A stretch of 64,000 bases of DNA. Origin: an uncultured Lachnospiraceae bacterium (GTDB taxonomy: Bacteria > Bacillota > Clostridia > Lachnospirales > Lachnospiraceae). A program made the translations under genes and the position numbers. Each line of letters starts with the position of its first letter. The stretch's first letter is position 1. The stretch spans positions 1 through 64,000 of the forward strand of contig CAMEDC010000005.1 of the NCBI GenBank assembly GCA_945913255.1, in the 5' to 3' direction. Positions 60,975-64,000 of the stretch are shown here, one piece after another. The notes beneath the pieces were generated by a model, which was not told the origin of the DNA, made no database searches, and saw only the letters and a program-made list of their open reading frames with translations.

Positions 60975-61472
60975 ATGAAGACAAGAATTTACTCCGTATT
61001 GGTAGAAAACCGTTCCGGCGTCCTTTGCAAGGTGGCCGGCCTGTTCTCCAGAAGATGCTTTAATATTGACAGTCTTGCCGTTGGTGAGACAGATGATCCG
61101 GAAGTTTCCTGTATGACCATTGTCAGCAGCGGAGATGAGCGGACGATTGAGCAGATAGAAAAGCAGCTGAACAAAAAACTGGATGTCATTAAAGTGAAAA
61201 CCTTTGCAGAACAGCAGTGTGTCACCAGAGAGCTGATGTTGATCAAAGTAAAATACAATAAAAATAACCGCCGTGAAATTATGGAGATATGCGAAAGCAT
61301 GAAAGCGGAAATTGTTGACATGTCAAAGCATTTTATGATGCTGCAGATTTGTAACACTCCGGAAAAAGTTAAAATTCTGATTCAGTTATTACAATCAATC
61401 AGCATTGTGGAAGTGGCGAGAACAGGTACGCTTGCCCTTGCAAAATGTATTGAAAATGACGATTCAAAGTAA
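60975..61472 (+). CDS. Acetolactate synthase small subunit, divergent copy
   Basis: Regulatory ACT subunit of 165 residues: MKTRIYSVLVENRSGVLCKVAGLFSRR at the start, then ACT core and a C-terminal half ending VEVARTGTLALAK. The usual RRGYNIES block reads RRCFNIDS, with Cys in place of the conserved Gly. AAGGAGG precedes the ATG at 60975. It is the immediate partner of the second large subunit, 14 bases downstream of it. It should mediate feedback control by valine or another ligand. The next IlvN-like gene has its own promoter, so this one is dedicated to its neighbour. Confidence 0.88.
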   Translation: MKTRIYSVLVENRSGVLCKVAGLFSRRCFNIDSLAVGETDDPEVSCMTIVSSGDERTIEQIEKQLNKKLDVIKVKTFAEQQCVTRELMLIKVKYNKNNRREIMEICESMKAEIVDMSKHFMMLQICNTPEKVKILIQLLQSISIVEVARTGTLALAKCIENDDSK

Positions 61473-61506
61473 CAGTTTAAAGTTTTAACGAGCTAAATTG
61501 TTTTTG

Positions 61507-61535
61507 TTGACATTCCGATAATATCTTGCTATATT
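61507..61535 (+). promoter_or_regulatory. Promoter of the ilvN-ilvC unit
   Basis: TTGACA (61507-61512) and TATATT (61530-61535), exact 17-base spacer, 32 bases before ATG 61568. One of the strongest promoters in the window by consensus. Confidence 0.75.
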
Positions 61536-61567
61536 TATTTTTAAAGTAATTTAAGAGGTGCAGATTC

Positions 61568-62068
61568 ATGCAGAAAAAAGTATATCAGTTGCTGGTTGAC
61601 AATACATCAGGTGTTCTAAGCCGAATTTCGGGATTGTTTTCAAGAAGAGGCTATAATATTGAAAGCATTACTGCCGGAGTTACAGCAGATCCCAGATTTA
61701 CCAGAATTACCATTGTAGCCGCAGGTGATGATGAGATTTTGGAGCAAATTGAAAAACAGGTAGCAAAATTGATTGATATCCGTGACATAAAGGAACTTAA
61801 GCCGGAGGAAAGCGTTTATCGTGAACTGGTTCTGATTAAAGTACATGCAACGGTTGAGCAGCGTCAGAGTGTGATTGCGGTTGTGGATAGTTTCCGGGCA
61901 AAAATAATTGATTTCGCTCCGGAAAGTCTGATGATAGAACTTACGGGTAATCAGCAGAAAATAGAAGCATTCATTGGTTTAATGAATGATTACGGCATTC
62001 TGGAATTGGCAAGGACGGGAATTGCAGGGCTTTGCAGAGGAACAGAAAACATTACTTACATAGACTAA
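61568..62068 (+). CDS. ilvN: Acetolactate synthase small subunit (canonical copy)
   Basis: Regulatory subunit of 166 residues. LVDNTSGVLSRISGLFSRRGYNIESITAG is the standard IlvN/IlvH ACT motif (with Asn and Gly for valine binding), followed by the second domain ILELARTGIAGLCRG. It keeps the consensus residues lost in the copy just upstream, so it is the better candidate partner for the IlvB at 17.9 kb. This is inference; no large subunit lies beside it. AAGAGGTG precedes the start. ilvC follows after 74 bases. Confidence 0.92.
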   Translation: MQKKVYQLLVDNTSGVLSRISGLFSRRGYNIESITAGVTADPRFTRITIVAAGDDEILEQIEKQVAKLIDIRDIKELKPEESVYRELVLIKVHATVEQRQSVIAVVDSFRAKIIDFAPESLMIELTGNQQKIEAFIGLMNDYGILELARTGIAGLCRGTENITYID

Positions 62069-62082
62069 ACTCAAATTGTTAG

Positions 62083-63162
<1,080 letters not shown>

Positions 63163-63207
63163 TTCTGATATAAAATATAAACATTCATCCGTTGGATGAA
63201 ATACGAA

Positions 63208-63246
63208 AGAAAGCAGATTGTAACCGCATATCTGCTTTCTTTTTTC
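63208..63246 (+). terminator. Terminator after ilvC
   Basis: AGAAAGCAGAT (63208-63218) pairs with ATCTGCTTTCT (63230-63240), followed by TTTTTT. Confidence 0.88.
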
Positions 63247-63349
63247 TTAACCTCTCTTTAGAAAATCTTTGTTATTTTCTGGCGTATTCATTTATTTTTC
63301 CCGTCTATAGTAAATATCAGTTAACAGGAAACTGGTTAGGAGACAAAAG

Positions 63350-63865
63350 ATGGATTTAGCAGTTTTGATAGATTATTTTTCCAGATATGGAGCAATTGCC
63401 ATATTTGTGATTGTATTTCTGGAATATTTAAATCTTCCAGGTTTTCCGGCAGGGATTATTATGCCCTTATCGGGAATTATGGCAGCAAAGGGAAATATCG
63501 GATTCTTTCGTGTCATGATGATCACGGTAGCAGCGGGACTGCTTGGCAGCCTTTTGCTATATGGACTCGGTAGGAAAGGTGGGGCGTTGTTCCTAAAAGC
63601 ATATATCCGGCGTTTCCCAAAACAAAAGAATGCATTGGAAAAGAACCTCGAATGGATAAGGAGAAAAGGCTGTATCGGCGTGTTCCTTGGAAAACTGTTG
63701 CCCATGATACGAACCATTGTATCCATACCTGCAGGTGTGATAAAAATGGATCTCTGGAAATACACTGTAAGCTCAACCTGTGGAATTTTCCTTTGGAACC
63801 TTGTATTTGTCGGTGCAGGCTATGTATTGGGGGATAAGGTATTTGAAATACTCCATATGCTGTAA
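63350..63865 (+). CDS. DedA/VTT-family membrane protein
   Basis: A 171-residue membrane protein of the DedA (SNARE-associated, VTT) family. Family members act as lipid scramblases or flippases, or affect membrane potential and drug tolerance. It shows FLEYLNLPGFPAGIIMPLSGIMAAKG near residues 24-49, GLLGSLLLYGLGRKGG, and the conserved re-entrant motif GVFLGKLLPMIRTIVSIPAGVIKM (about 110-133). It ends with a third hydrophobic helix. TTAGGAGA precedes the start. It is only 48 bases ahead of a glycosyltransferase gene, so a shared role in envelope lipids is possible. Confidence 0.88.
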   Translation: MDLAVLIDYFSRYGAIAIFVIVFLEYLNLPGFPAGIIMPLSGIMAAKGNIGFFRVMMITVAAGLLGSLLLYGLGRKGGALFLKAYIRRFPKQKNALEKNLEWIRRKGCIGVFLGKLLPMIRTIVSIPAGVIKMDLWKYTVSSTCGIFLWNLVFVGAGYVLGDKVFEILHML

Positions 63866-63913
63866 AGGATAGAAAAATTATTCTATGAATTCGAATGAAA
63901 GAGGGGACAAAGG

Positions 63914-64000
63914 ATGAAGATTGCATTGATGACGAACAATTATAAACCGGTAACAGGCGGCGTTCCCATATCGGTGGAGCGACTGGCCGATGCCCTGCGA
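63914..64000 (+). CDS. Glycosyltransferase family 4-like, N-terminus only
   Basis: The window ends after 29 codons. The visible start, IALMTNNYKPVTGGVPISVE, has the N-terminal pattern of GT4 enzymes (Gly-Gly-Val loop binding the sugar nucleotide), such as glycolipid or 1,2-diacylglycerol glucosyltransferases. AAAGG precedes the ATG. Placement after a DedA protein fits a membrane-lipid glycosyltransferase, but this is inference from a short fragment. Confidence 0.7.
   Translation, partial: MKIALMTNNYKPVTGGVPISVERLADALR

Overview
The window reads as ordinary chromosome of a low-to-mid GC, Gram-positive anaerobe. The best fit is a Lachnospiraceae-type Clostridia genome. Reasons: AGGAGG-type ribosome sites before almost every gene, TTGNNN-17-TATNNT promoters, lipoprotein signal peptides, glycogen genes, a short B12-dependent methionine synthase, the GGGtGRT protein, DUF5662 and DUF1015 proteins, and a mannoside phosphorylase locus. 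This placement is inferred from gene content, not from a marker gene. There is no prophage, insertion sequence, rRNA operon or CRISPR array. No gene-free stretch exceeds about 300 bases.

Layout. 1-5.7 kb: a tandem hairpin repeat, a secreted NlpC/P60 hydrolase, a CapA-like protein, a GH13 debranching-enzyme homologue that has lost its catalytic residues, a DUF5662 protein and a tiny cysteine-rich protein. 5.8-9.5 kb (minus strand): polyamine importer potABCD. 9.7-12.1 kb: a lactonase-family protein and aroC, converging on a dense block of hairpins and 33-bp tandem repeats. 12.3-14.9 kb: a VanY-type carboxypeptidase, tgt and yajC. 15.1-21.0 kb: leuB-ilvD-ilvB followed closely by an L,D-transpeptidase. 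21.1-28.3 kb: serC-serA, a small acidic protein, DUF1015, glgB and a MscS channel. 28.4-33.2 kb: a BMP-type nucleoside ABC importer, then a lone tRNA-Thr(CGT). 33.5-35.1 kb (minus): an ABC permease/ATPase pair with no binding protein. 35.2-43.7 kb: argH, asd, and a compact run of a c-di-GMP phosphodiesterase-like protein, an AAA ATPase, topoisomerase III and a left-handed beta-helix protein. 43.7-48.1 kb: a TrpXYZ-like ABC importer and a multi-pass membrane glycosyltransferase-like protein. 48.3-50.0 kb: a NifU/IscU-like protein paired with a GGGtGRT protein. 50.1-55.1 kb: LacI regulator, GH130 phosphorylase, SGNH esterase and GH1 glycosidase, probably a beta-mannoside use locus. 55.2-56.6 kb: three small membrane or lipoproteins. 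56.8-63.2 kb: metH, a second acetolactate synthase-like large subunit with its own ACT subunit, a second ACT subunit and ilvC. 63.3-64 kb: a DedA protein and the start of a glycosyltransferase.

How the genes work together. Amino-acid synthesis dominates: branched-chain (leuB, ilvD, two ilvB-like, two ilvN-like, ilvC), serine, arginine, aspartate family, methionine and aromatics. Nutrient uptake is provided by four ABC systems (polyamine, nucleoside, TrpXYZ-like, TauBC-like). Two of these importers carry a hairpin terminator directly after the binding-protein gene, which should make the binding protein more abundant than the membrane parts. Carbon storage is represented by glgB and the apparently dead GH13 protein.

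The observations most worth following are the GH13 protein lacking all its catalytic acids, the GH1 enzyme with a C-terminal tail resembling the cupin of phosphomannose isomerase, the unexplained IscU-like/GGGtGRT pair, and the divergent second IlvB/IlvN pair.
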